Assembly (NCBI GenBank): GCA_003518245.1
Contig: DOZA01000198.1
Location: 1 to 10,900, forward strand
Direction of reading: 5' to 3'
DNA length: 10,900 nucleotides
From: Bacteroidales bacterium
GTDB taxonomy: Bacteria > Bacteroidota > Bacteroidia > Bacteroidales > VadinHA17
The position numbers and the translations under genes are program-made. Position 1 is the first letter of the stretch, and each line of letters begins with the position of its first letter. The notes beneath the pieces were generated by a model. That model had not been told where the DNA came from, did not search any database, and saw nothing but the letters and a program-made list of their open reading frames with translations. Shown one piece after another: positions 1 through 7,280 of the stretch.

Positions 1-1244
1 TCAACCCTGCGGTTTTCTGCTTTTCCCTCGGGTGTTGCATTGGTGTTTACGGGCTTTGATTCACCGAATCCTTTTGATGATAACCGGTTGGCTGAGATAC
101 TCATGGATATGAGCTGGTTCATAACCGTTTCTGCCCTGTCCTCTGAGAGTTTCTGGTTCAGATCGTTATCACCATCGCTGTCGGTATGGCCCTCGATGCT
201 CACATTGACATCAGGATGTTCTGAAAGCATGGTGTATATTTCATTGATCACACCCATTGACTCGGGGCGCAATGTTGCCTTACCAACATCAAAGCGTATA
301 CCGTTGGAAACGATCTTGCCATCCTGGAGGAAACGATCATAATATTTAACGCCACCTTCGGCTATCCTGAAATTTTTAATAAAAAACTGGTAATAATCTG
401 ATCCATGGTATGCATTCAGACCTATGCCGGTAGGCTCAAATTGAAGATGCGGAATATTTATAAGCCTGGTTTCATTAATATAGGCCTTCATCTTGCCGCT
501 TGTATAGGCTATTGAAATATGTGCCCACTCGTTTATAATAGATTCTTGATTTGGCAGTATGCTGCTTGCAGGACTTAGTGACATACTGGTGGCGTCAATG
601 TTCAGGCTAGCATAATCCCCGGGAAACTTTTGATTCTTTCTGTCAACGAATTCAACCGTAAAGTCATTATTGTTATTTACATAGAGATCAAACTCTATGG
701 TAAAGACCTCAGGCAGGTAATCCTTATCAGGGTTCTTTAAATAGGGAACTATATGGGGATCGCCCCCCCTGAACATAATGATATTTTCCCCACCAAACTG
801 GGCAATCTCAATTACACCCTCGTAAAGGTCCCATCGCGACGGGAACTCACCGTTTTTCTCCCCGATGAGGTTATCCTCGAAAATTATCTTATCGCCTGGC
901 ACAAAATCGTACTTGCTCCAGTTAAGTGTGAGTGCTTCTTCTGGACTGGCAGCACCCTGTGCTCCTGCCCGGTTTGCGGCAGCCTGTCCCTGGCCTGCCG
1001 CAGCTTGGTTGCCTGCCTGCCCCTGCTGCCCAGCTGTGGTGTCACCTTTCTTAAAGAGCCCTTTTATTCCTTTCTCCATCTCATCGAAACTCTTCCTGAC
1101 TCCCTTGTCTGTCTTTTCATTTGCCCGTCTGTTGGCTTCCCTGTTAATTCTCTTCTTCAGGTTGATCTTTACCTGGCAGTCAGCATCAACAGTGGCAAGA
1201 AAAAATACAGCAATAATAATTGTGAAAAATGTCTTGATTTTCAT
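1..1244 (-). CDS. OmpA-family envelope protein with jelly-roll-like N-terminal domain (3' end beyond window)
   Basis: The reading frame is open from the ATG at 1244 to the left edge (414 full codons, no stop), so the C-terminus is missing. The last visible residues, NRRV, normally lie about 10-20 residues before the end of this domain, so little is lost. Residues 1-22 look like a signal peptide. Residues 25-70 are Lys/Arg-rich and 71-100 form a Gln/Ala/Gly-rich low-complexity linker. Residues about 112-298 resemble a concanavalin-like jelly roll (FEDNLIGEKNGEFPSRWDL; later NEWAHISIAYTSGKMKAYI). Residues about 314-414 are an OmpA C-terminal domain with GHTD and LSEDRA. D355 and R370 have the same 15-residue spacing as the Asp and Arg that bind peptidoglycan diaminopimelate in Acinetobacter OmpA. 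It is probably an outer-membrane or periplasmic protein gripping peptidoglycan; the ligand of the jelly roll is unknown. It follows the LytTR regulator after a 115-base structured gap and may have its own control. Confidence 0.9.
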   Translation of the reverse strand, partial: MKIKTFFTIIIAVFFLATVDADCQVKINLKKRINREANRRANEKTDKGVRKSFDEMEKGIKGLFKKGDTTAGQQGQAGNQAAAGQGQAAANRAGAQGAASPEEALTLNWSKYDFVPGDKIIFEDNLIGEKNGEFPSRWDLYEGVIEIAQFGGENIIMFRGGDPHIVPYLKNPDKDYLPEVFTIEFDLYVNNNNDFTVEFVDRKNQKFPGDYASLNIDATSMSLSPASSILPNQESIINEWAHISIAYTSGKMKAYINETRLINIPHLQFEPTGIGLNAYHGSDYYQFFIKNFRIAEGGVKYYDRFLQDGKIVSNGIRFDVGKATLRPESMGVINEIYTMLSEHPDVNVSIEGHTDSDGDNDLNQKLSEDRAETVMNQLISMSISANRLSSKGFGESKPVNTNATPEGKAENRRV

Positions 1245-1310
1245 GATACTAATCTTTTTATTTTCCAATTTACAATCTCCACAGGAGATTTCACAGGCAA
1301 GATTAGTATC
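1245..1310 (-). repeat. Nested perfect inverted repeats in the leader of the OmpA gene
   Basis: The arms 1245-1256 (GATACTAATCTT) and 1299-1310 (AAGATTAGTATC) are perfect 12-base inverted repeats around a 42-base interior. Inside lies a second perfect hairpin, AATCTCC (1274-1280), ACA loop, GGAGATT (1284-1290). The 1245-1256 arm is directly next to the ATG at 1244. If transcribed, the leader could fold into a two-tier stem with the last 12 leader bases paired. It could therefore control translation, or be a protein-binding site in DNA. The fold is my inference; the repeats are read directly. Confidence 0.75.
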
Positions 1311-1337
1311 CGCCGGGTATGACTTAGTATACGGGTA
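1303..1337 (-). promoter_or_regulatory. Direct repeat with two-turn period, candidate LytTR operator
   Basis: Read on the minus strand, TACCCGTATACTAA is followed by a looser copy, TACCCGGCGGATACTAA. On the plus strand the TTAGTAT core starts at 1303 and 1324, a 21-base period. The CGGGTA parts start at 1314 and 1332, so the inner spacing differs by three bases. LytTR-domain regulators such as AgrA bind pairs of imperfect 9-base direct repeats separated by about 12-13 bases, that is 21-22 bases apart. The site lies between a LytTR regulator gene and the OmpA gene. The sequence is not the AgrA consensus, and the assignment rests on spacing and context only. Confidence 0.4.
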
Positions 1338-1338
1338 A

Positions 1339-1361
1339 AAAATTATAGAATCAGTAATTTT
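1339..1361 (-). terminator. Weak AT-rich hairpin after the response regulator gene
   Basis: TAATTTT (1355-1361) and AAAATTA (1339-1345) form a 7-base stem with a 9-base loop, overlapping the stop codon of the LytTR gene and followed by a short T-run on the minus strand. The stem contains no G or C pair, so at best it is a weak terminator. Read-through into the OmpA gene is likely if nothing else stops transcription. Confidence 0.2.
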
Positions 1362-2112
1362 AAATGTAGAGGGAATCATTTATTGCTGCTATGACCTGTT
1401 TCCTGAGGTTCTGTGATACAGGTATTTTCGATTTATCTTTGAGAAGAAGGTATCCTCCATCACGTTTAACGAAGCGGTCGACCCAGGAAATATTTACCAG
1501 GTGTGACTGGTGTACGCGTATCATCCCCGATCCTGAAAGAAGAGTGTCAAATTCTTTTATGGTGCGGGAGACCATTATTTTTTTGCCATCTGATAAAATA
1601 AAGTGGGTGTAGTTACTTTCGGCTTCAGCCCTTACAATATCTGTTATTGCTACCAGATGAAGGTTGTCGGCGGTGTGTAAGACTATACGCTTGAGCACCT
1701 TTATATTCTCAAGGTTTTCCTGAAGCGCTTTAAGTTTTATCTGTTCTTCTTCGTTATTGATCAGGTTTCTGGCTTTATCCACAGCAGTGCATATTTCATC
1801 GGTTCCGAATGGTTTTAATACGAAATCAAGTGCACTCATTTTTATGGCACCAAGGGCATACTCCTGGTGTGCGGTAATAAATATTACCTTAAAATCTATT
1901 GATGGTAATTTATTGAGAAGATCAAAACCTGTACCATCGGGCATCTCCACATCGAGGAAGACCATGTCGGGCCGGTGTTCAAGTACAGCTTCATATCCTT
2001 CTTTCACTGATCCAATACTGGCTGCTATATCTATATCCGGATACTTCTCATTAAGAATAGCCGTAATTGAATTTCTAACCGGTGCCTCGTCATCTACTAA
2101 AATGATCTTCAT
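1360..2112 (-). CDS. LytTR-family response regulator
   Basis: This 250-residue protein has the standard two-domain layout of LytR/AlgR regulators. Residues 1-120 are a receiver domain with acidic residues D7 and D8, phosphoacceptor D54 (VFLDVEMPDG), T80 and K100 (LKPF). Residues about 145-246 are a LytTR DNA-binding domain, with the family's DIVRAEAESNYTHF strand, the RVHQSHLVN segment and a closing KIPVSQNLRK. A short helical linker (about 108-135) joins them. The ATG at 2112 is 14 bases after the stop of the TPR kinase gene, so the pair is almost certainly one two-component system in one transcript. By family knowledge, the phosphorylated receiver dimerises and LytTR binds paired direct repeats. 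A matching candidate lies just downstream at 1303-1337, before the OmpA gene. All key catalytic residues are present and I see no damage. Confidence 0.95.
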   Translation of the reverse strand: MKIILVDDEAPVRNSITAILNEKYPDIDIAASIGSVKEGYEAVLEHRPDMVFLDVEMPDGTGFDLLNKLPSIDFKVIFITAHQEYALGAIKMSALDFVLKPFGTDEICTAVDKARNLINNEEEQIKLKALQENLENIKVLKRIVLHTADNLHLVAITDIVRAEAESNYTHFILSDGKKIMVSRTIKEFDTLLSGSGMIRVHQSHLVNISWVDRFVKRDGGYLLLKDKSKIPVSQNLRKQVIAAINDSLYI

Positions 2113-2126
2113 GCCTTAATAATATA

Positions 2127-4277
2127 TTATGCAAATACCTTCCTGAAGGGCATCTTTATCGTAACTCTTGTACCTGATGATTGTGAACCCTGATAAAGAT
2201 CTTTTATTTCATAACCTATATCCCTGTTTTTAAGCTTCTTCCTGAAAAAGTCCAGCCTTTCCTGTATTACGGTGGTTGAGATTGACTTTTTCTTCAATCT
2301 ATACTGCTTCTCCTCCTGCGCTTTTTCTCTTCCCAGCCCGGTATCAGTAACTTCCAGTTTGAGCAGCTTATCTTCAAGTGTATAGGAGACTTCTATTTTA
2401 CCTCCGTTTTTCCCGGACAGCAGTCCATGCTCAACCGAGTTTTCAAGGCATGGCTGAGCCAGCATGGGAGGGACAGATATATTCTCCGTATCAATAGGGC
2501 TGTCTATTTGAAATTTGTATTCAAATTCAGTTTCAAATCTCAGTTGTTGCACATCAAGATATAGTTTAAGGGTTTCTATTTCTCTTTCCAGGGGTATATA
2601 TTCTTCTCTTGAATTCTCTAGTATATTACGCATCAGGCTGGCAATCTTTACCAGGAAGGTATTTGCCTTCTCCGGTTCACCGGCAAGGATAAGATCCTGG
2701 ATGGCGCAAAGGGAATTGAAGATAAAATGAGGGTTCATCTGTGCTCTAAGCAGTCTTTGTTCAAGGTCTATCCTGGCATACCTGGCCCTGAGGCGTGTAT
2801 TATGAATGTAGAAGAAAGAGATTACCACCAGCAATATGAGAAGTATTATCAATCCTTTAACATATAGGTTTTGTTGTTTGATCCTGGTTTCCCGTATCAA
2901 CAGTTCCTGCCTGTGCTCAAACTCTGCAGCCTCAGCCTTCCTGTCATATTCATTTTGTATTTCCAGCCTTGTCACCTTCTTCAGGAATTCATTATTGCTT
3001 ATGCTGTCATTTATTGTATGGTATTCTTTAAGGTAGTCATAGGCAAGATCCTTCCTGCCTGTCTCACCGTATAAATCACTTAGCAGGCCGGCCGCTGCTG
3101 ACACCACTATTGACTCATTCTGCTCTGTGGCCATCTGGTATGCTTTCCCGGCACTGGCCAGGGCTTCTTTATAATTCTTCTGACCACGCTGGTAGCGCGC
3201 CAGGGTTATAAGATATGAGGGCAGTTCAGGGGCATTAATATTTTCGGCTATTTGTATTGATCTGCTTATGTAATGGTTGGCTGAATCAGACTTTCCCTTC
3301 ATATAGTACGCTGCCGCAATATTATGGCATACATTTGCGATACCCGAACGGTAATTCATTTTTTCATTAAGTACCAGACCTTTTTTCAGGAAATACAATG
3401 AGCTGTCATACATTTCACGGGCTGAATATATCTGTGATATATTATTCAGGGTCTTGCTCTGTTCCCAGAGATCTCCGGTCTTTTCGGATATTGGAAGCTT
3501 CTTCAGGTTAAACTCCAGTGCCCTGTCATATTCCTGCTGGTAGAAATACATCAGGGCAATTGATCCATAGGCTATAGCCAGCCCGCTGGAATCGTTTTTA
3601 TTTTCCCAGAGATTCAGTGCTTCAAAATAAGAATCTATTGCTTCGTTGAACAACAACATATCTTTGTAAATATTACCAAGAGTGTTCAGTGCATCAGCCA
3701 GCGGAACAGTGTCATTTATTGACCTTGCTGTTTCAATGGCCCTGTTGGTTATACTTATTGCTCCATCAAAATCATTTCTCTGTCTTGCCAGGTAAGTGAG
3801 GGCACTCATTGAATTCACCATGCCCCTCTTATCACCGGCTTTTTCAAAATTCTCCAGGCTCAGCCTGCTGTACCTTTCTGACTCATTGAGCATACCTTTC
3901 AGACTGTATACATAGGCCAAGCAATAATAAGCCCTGGCCTCACCGATGACATCACCTATCTCCTCGTATATATCCAGGGCACGGTAATTATAATACGAAG
4001 AACTATCATCGGGGTTATACTTCGAAAAATAGGCCAGACCAAGGGTAAGATAAGAATCGGCGATCCCTTTATTATAATCGATCTCCCCTGAGGCTGATAA
4101 TGCCTTACGTGCATCCCTTATTGCCAGATCAGGGCTTCGCCGGGCTATAATATACGCTTCCCGAGTCTGCCTGTTTATTGATGCAGTATCGCTAACCTGA
4201 TCCTGATAAGCAGCTATGGCATTTAAATGACACGAAAGCGAAATGACCAGCGATGCAATAAAAGAGAAATAGCCCAT
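2127..4277 (-). CDS. TPR-repeat membrane sensor histidine kinase, LytS/YehU type
   Basis: The 716-residue protein begins with a signal peptide (about 1-23, ending AIAA), so the sensor part is periplasmic. Residues about 65-425 are consecutive TPR-like helical hairpins (for example LADALNTLGNIYKDMLLFNEAIDSYFEAL, residues 193-221). A likely coiled coil (430-470) leads to one membrane span (about 472-492). The cytoplasmic part is a His_kinase/HATPase pair. The phosphoacceptor is H517 in QMNPHFIFN, the N-box is CLENSVEHG with N613, and the ATP-lid glycines are DTGLG (D645). A conserved ERL motif follows at about residue 673, and the last glycine motif, SGTR, at 701. TPR ligand-sensing kinases of this type pair with LytTR regulators in Bacteroidota, as here. 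The signal is unknown; TPRs usually bind protein or peptide. The ATG at 4277 gives a clean signal peptide. The 130-base gap upstream holds two hairpins and no convincing TTG/TAnnTTTG promoter; the best match, TCGGTTTG close to the ATG, is poor. Confidence 0.95.
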   Translation of the reverse strand: MGYFSFIASLVISLSCHLNAIAAYQDQVSDTASINRQTREAYIIARRSPDLAIRDARKALSASGEIDYNKGIADSYLTLGLAYFSKYNPDDSSSYYNYRALDIYEEIGDVIGEARAYYCLAYVYSLKGMLNESERYSRLSLENFEKAGDKRGMVNSMSALTYLARQRNDFDGAISITNRAIETARSINDTVPLADALNTLGNIYKDMLLFNEAIDSYFEALNLWENKNDSSGLAIAYGSIALMYFYQQEYDRALEFNLKKLPISEKTGDLWEQSKTLNNISQIYSAREMYDSSLYFLKKGLVLNEKMNYRSGIANVCHNIAAAYYMKGKSDSANHYISRSIQIAENINAPELPSYLITLARYQRGQKNYKEALASAGKAYQMATEQNESIVVSAAAGLLSDLYGETGRKDLAYDYLKEYHTINDSISNNEFLKKVTRLEIQNEYDRKAEAAEFEHRQELLIRETRIKQQNLYVKGLIILLILLVVISFFYIHNTRLRARYARIDLEQRLLRAQMNPHFIFNSLCAIQDLILAGEPEKANTFLVKIASLMRNILENSREEYIPLEREIETLKLYLDVQQLRFETEFEYKFQIDSPIDTENISVPPMLAQPCLENSVEHGLLSGKNGGKIEVSYTLEDKLLKLEVTDTGLGREKAQEEKQYRLKKKSISTTVIQERLDFFRKKLKNRDIGYEIKDLYQGSQSSGTRVTIKMPFRKVFA

Positions 4278-4332
4278 TTATTTTATGTTAAAGAGACAAA
4301 CCGACAACTAAAAATAGCAATTTTCAGTTTAA

Positions 4333-4375
4333 ATACATCAATAGAAGATGTATAATATCAGGGCTGAATGATATT
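4333..4375. repeat. Two adjacent perfect 7-base inverted repeats between the flavoprotein remnant and the kinase gene
   Basis: ATACATC (4333-4339) and GATGTAT (4347-4353) flank a 7-base loop. Right after it, AATATCA (4354-4360) and TGATATT (4369-4375) flank an 8-base loop. Both stems are perfect and AT-rich. They could be weak terminators of the upstream remnant or operator-like sites for the kinase operon. No T-run of usual length follows on either strand, which weakens the terminator reading. Confidence 0.5.
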
Positions 4376-4407
4376 TGTATTAAAGGATGTGTTTAAGATG
4401 TTAATTA

Positions 4408-4680
4408 TCAATCATGATAGCTGAATAGTTCTTCCGAATTAAGGATCAGGTCAACATACTGAGCCCTCTGGTAAAAGAATGGATTACTGCTCAGGCTTCC
4501 GTCCATCTGGAATCTTTCGAGCTGGATCTGTTCCTTGAAAAGGGATTTAAAGATAATTGCAGCAGCACCCGCTTCTTCTGCTTTCTTAAGGTTTTCCAGG
4601 TCGGTTACCATATTGGAAGCACCAATAATGATGGGATTGTCCAGGTCAATGCCCATGTAATTTATTTTCAGGTTATCCAT
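4408..4680 (-). pseudogene. N-terminal remnant of a dihydroorotate-dehydrogenase-like FMN protein
   Basis: The 90-codon frame starts like the Bacteroidota dihydroorotate-dehydrogenase-like proteins: MDNLKINYMGIDLDNPIIIG, then a GAS turn, a helix ending EEAGAAAIIFKSLF, then KEQIQLE. In this family the first strand and the lysine in the KSLF segment (K45) help bind FMN. A complete enzyme has about 330 residues and a full TIM barrel; this one stops after roughly the first two beta-alpha units. The TGA at 4408-4410 is followed by more stops. The 130 bases before the kinase gene show no continuing homology in any minus-strand frame that I could read. This therefore looks like a 3' deletion, not a simple frameshift, and the product cannot be an active enzyme. 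A small expressed protein cannot be excluded, because the remaining codons look undamaged. Confidence 0.75.
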
Positions 4681-4839
4681 AACTTATGGTTATTTTATTA
4701 ATTATTGATTCGATGTTCCATTCATTACTTATATTTAAGATAACCCATATTATAATACAATTACAGGCCTTTATTGTTTAAAGACATTTGCAATTGAATG
4801 AATTTTTGGTGTATTTTAGCATAAAAGCATTTCCTGATT
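4681..4839. other. Divergent intergenic region upstream of cydA
   Basis: This 159-base AT-rich gap separates the minus-strand flavoprotein remnant from cydA and should hold the cyd operon promoter. Two TTTG boxes (ending 4790 and 4808) each miss the Bacteroidota -7 pattern TAnnTTTG by one base, and neither has a TTG at the right upstream distance. A half-site TTGAT (4705-4709) lacks the inverted half expected for an FNR-type box. I can call no regulatory site with confidence. Confidence 0.4.
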
Positions 4840-6225
4840 ATGGAAGTAGAAATTCTCTCCAGGCTACAATTTGCCTTCACTATTGCTTTCCATTATATCT
4901 ATCCACCCTTATCTATCGGGCTGGGTCTTGTTATGGTTATTATGGAGGGCCAATATCTACGTACAGGTAATAAGGAATATGAGACCATGGCTCGTTTCTG
5001 GACCCGCATTTTTGCACTGACCTTCGGGATAGGCGTTGCCACCGGTATAGTTATGGAATTTGAGTTTGGCACTAACTGGGCTAAATATTCCCGGTATGTG
5101 GGCGATGTATTCGGCAGTGCCCTTGCGGCTGAAGGGATATTTGCCTTTGCTCTTGAAAGCGGGTTCCTGGGTGTCCTGCTCTTTGGCTGGAACAGGGTGA
5201 AGCCCCAAGTGCACTTTATTTCTACAATAGGTGTATTTATAGGATCTTTATTCTCCGCGGTATGGATTGTTGTTGCTAACAGCTGGCAGCAGACACCTGC
5301 AGGTTATCATATTGTAGGTGAAGGGATGCAGGCCCGTGCCGAGATTACCGATTTCTGGGCAATGGTATTCAACCCGTCTGCAGTTGATCGCATGCTGCAT
5401 GTGTGGATAGGAGCATTCATAGCCGGTGCTTTCCTGGTGATGAGCGTTCATGCTTTTTACATGCTGCGCGATCGATACGTTAAACTCTCTCAGAAAGCAC
5501 TGAAAATTAGCCTTATTGTTGTAACTGTTTTTTCATTACTACAGTTAGTAACCGGCCACCAGTCGGCTGATGGTGTGGCGGAAAATCAACCTGCCAAGCT
5601 GGCTGCTTTCGAGGGTCATTATCCTGAGAGTGAGCAGGGCGACCTTTACCTTATTGGATGGGTTAATAAGGAGATACAGAAAGTTAAAGGGATAAAACTG
5701 CCCGGTGGACTGAGTTTCCTTATACACTGGAACTTTACGGAACCGGTAGCGGGGCTGAATGCTTTCCCTGAAGATGAACAGCCTACTGCTGTTAATACCA
5801 TCTTCCAGTTCTATCATATCATGGTAGCCATAGGCCTGTTGCTTATAGCAATAACACTTTATGGAACTTTACAATGGTGGTGCGGAAAGATTTTTAAGCA
5901 ACGATGGTACCTGTGGATACTGGTATTTGCCGTCTTCCTGCCCCAGTTATCAAACCAGGTAGGATGGTTTGCAGCAGAGATGGGCAGACAGCCATGGGTG
6001 GTATACGGTCATCTGAAAACTGCTGATGCACTCTCCGAATCAGTGTCCTCAAGCCATGTCCTCTTTTCACTTATCTTTTTTACCCTTGTTTACCTGCTGC
6101 TCCTTGTACTTTTTATTTATCTGCTCGACAGGAAAATAAAGAAAGGACCATATGATGAGAGCGATATTGATGACAGACTCAAGTTGAAAGATATAGCTGT
6201 ACAATTAGAAAAAAGTAAATCCTAA
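4840..6225 (+). CDS. cydA: Cytochrome bd ubiquinol oxidase subunit I
   Basis: This is the quinol-oxidising, heme-carrying subunit of cytochrome bd, which passes electrons from quinol to oxygen in the inner membrane and works well at low oxygen. The start at 4840 gives the canonical N-terminus ([20 protein letters not shown]). Expected ligands are present: H18 (heme b595), H187 and M328 (heme b558), and the acidic residues E98 and E106 of the proton path. The quinol-site motif KLAAFEG has K253 and E258, matching K252 and E257 of E. coli. [12 protein letters not shown] lies at about 375-386. The loop between KLAAFEG and the M328 helix is only about 60 residues, so this is the short-Q-loop type (461 residues against about 520 in E. 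coli). cydB follows after 12 bases. No cydX-like small subunit and no cydCD genes are in the window. Regulation by oxygen is plausible but no site was found. Confidence 0.98.
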   Translation: MEVEILSRLQFAFTIAFHYIYPPLSIGLGLVMVIMEGQYLRTGNKEYETMARFWTRIFALTFGIGVATGIVMEFEFGTNWAKYSRYVGDVFGSALAAEGIFAFALESGFLGVLLFGWNRVKPQVHFISTIGVFIGSLFSAVWIVVANSWQQTPAGYHIVGEGMQARAEITDFWAMVFNPSAVDRMLHVWIGAFIAGAFLVMSVHAFYMLRDRYVKLSQKALKISLIVVTVFSLLQLVTGHQSADGVAENQPAKLAAFEGHYPESEQGDLYLIGWVNKEIQKVKGIKLPGGLSFLIHWNFTEPVAGLNAFPEDEQPTAVNTIFQFYHIMVAIGLLLIAITLYGTLQWWCGKIFKQRWYLWILVFAVFLPQLSNQVGWFAAEMGRQPWVVYGHLKTADALSESVSSSHVLFSLIFFTLVYLLLLVLFIYLLDRKIKKGPYDESDIDDRLKLKDIAVQLEKSKS

Positions 6226-6237
6226 AACCGTAATATC

Positions 6238-7272
6238 ATGCATACTTTTCTGGGAATAGACTATCCTACCATGTGGTTCTTAATAGTGGGAGCCCTGTTT
6301 TCCGGATATGCCATACTCGATGGGTTTGACCTAGGAGCAGGAGCCTGGCACCTGTTTTTTAAGGAAGACAGGAGTCGCAGGATAGCCCTTAATGCGGTAG
6401 GCCCGGTATGGGATGGCAACGAAGTATGGCTTGTAATAGGTGGTGGGGCCCTTTTTGCTGGCTTCCCGGAAGCATATGCCACTCTGTTCTCAGCAATGTA
6501 TATACCCTTTATACTGTTTCTTGGATTCCTGATATTCAGGGCAGTGTCTATTGAATTCCGGGGGGAAGAGCCGATGAAATGGTGGCGTAACACCTGGGAT
6601 ATTGCGTATAGCATATCAAGCGCTATGATGGCACTGCTGCTTGGAGTAGTGCTGGGAAATGTACTGATGGGTATTGGCATGGATAATAATTTTGTTTTTA
6701 CGGGTAGCTGGCTTGAGTTTCTTAACCCCTATTCACTGGTGGTGGGGCTGACAACTCTTGCTCTTTTCATGGTACACGGGGCTATTTATCTTAGCATGAA
6801 AACAGAAGGTCAATTATTTGATAAAATTGCACGACTGTTGCGCAGATCAATACGGGTTTTTGTTATTCTGTTTGTTATTATAACAGTAATATCAGTGTTT
6901 TATTTCTCCCACCTTACCGACCGGTTTATGGATAAACCCATACTTTTTATAGTGCCCGCACTGGCCTTCCTGAGTATAGCCAATGTGCCCCGGCTGGCAA
7001 GCAAGGGTAAATATGTCCGTTCGTTTATTTTTTCAGCTCTGTCTATAAGCTTTTTACTAATACTTGTAGCTATTGAACTGTACCCGGTTATCATTCTTAA
7101 CAGTGCTGATATGGAAAGCAGCATGACAATATATAATGCTGCTTCATCAGATAAGGCACTGGGAGTTATGTTAACCATAACGGCTATAGGCTTTCCACTG
7201 GTAATTGCGTATACTGTCTTTGTGTACCGTACCTTCTGGGGCAAGGTAAAGCTTGACGAAACGAGTTATTAA
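6238..7272 (+). CDS. cydB: Cytochrome bd ubiquinol oxidase subunit II
   Basis: This is the partner membrane subunit of CydA, with 344 residues against about 380 in E. coli and eight or nine hydrophobic spans. Family signatures are intact: ILDGFDLGAG (27-36, with D28 and D31), GPVWDGNEVWLV (55-66, with D59), WWRNTWD (115-121), FLNPYSL (161-167) and a C-terminal span leading to RTFWGKV. The protein aligns with E. coli CydB in motif order throughout, so I see no truncation beyond shorter loops. It starts 12 bases after the cydA stop and ends 8 bases before the barrel gene, which implies one transcript. The upstream spacer has no clear Shine-Dalgarno sequence, as is common in Bacteroidota. Identity is secure; the exact oxidase subclass is set by CydA. 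Confidence 0.98.
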   Translation: MHTFLGIDYPTMWFLIVGALFSGYAILDGFDLGAGAWHLFFKEDRSRRIALNAVGPVWDGNEVWLVIGGGALFAGFPEAYATLFSAMYIPFILFLGFLIFRAVSIEFRGEEPMKWWRNTWDIAYSISSAMMALLLGVVLGNVLMGIGMDNNFVFTGSWLEFLNPYSLVVGLTTLALFMVHGAIYLSMKTEGQLFDKIARLLRRSIRVFVILFVIITVISVFYFSHLTDRFMDKPILFIVPALAFLSIANVPRLASKGKYVRSFIFSALSISFLLILVAIELYPVIILNSADMESSMTIYNAASSDKALGVMLTITAIGFPLVIAYTVFVYRTFWGKVKLDETSY

Positions 7273-7280
7273 ATAAGGTT

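Noticed and set aside
1245..1310. The inverted repeat pair read as an invertible promoter of the Bacteroides type
   Set aside because: The 42-base interior is much shorter than known invertible promoters, holds no clear TTG/TAnnTTTG promoter on either strand, and no invertase gene is in the window.
753..1338. Two overlapping plus-strand open frames of 189 and 157 codons
   Set aside because: They lie antisense to the OmpA gene, which has clear domain homology, and their translations look like frame shadows with no recognisable domain.
4401..4710. TTAATTAT on both sides of the flavoprotein remnant (4401 and 4698), as a possible target duplication
   Set aside because: Only eight AT-rich bases match and the flanks diverge, so chance is the simplest explanation.
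4705..4718. TTGAT half-site upstream of cydA as an FNR-type box for oxygen control
   Set aside because: The matching ATCAA half four bases further on is missing (the sequence there is TGTTC).
5545..5817. Minus-strand open frames inside cydA, cydB and the barrel gene
   Set aside because: They are antisense to conserved coding sequence and show no signal peptide, domain or start context of their own.
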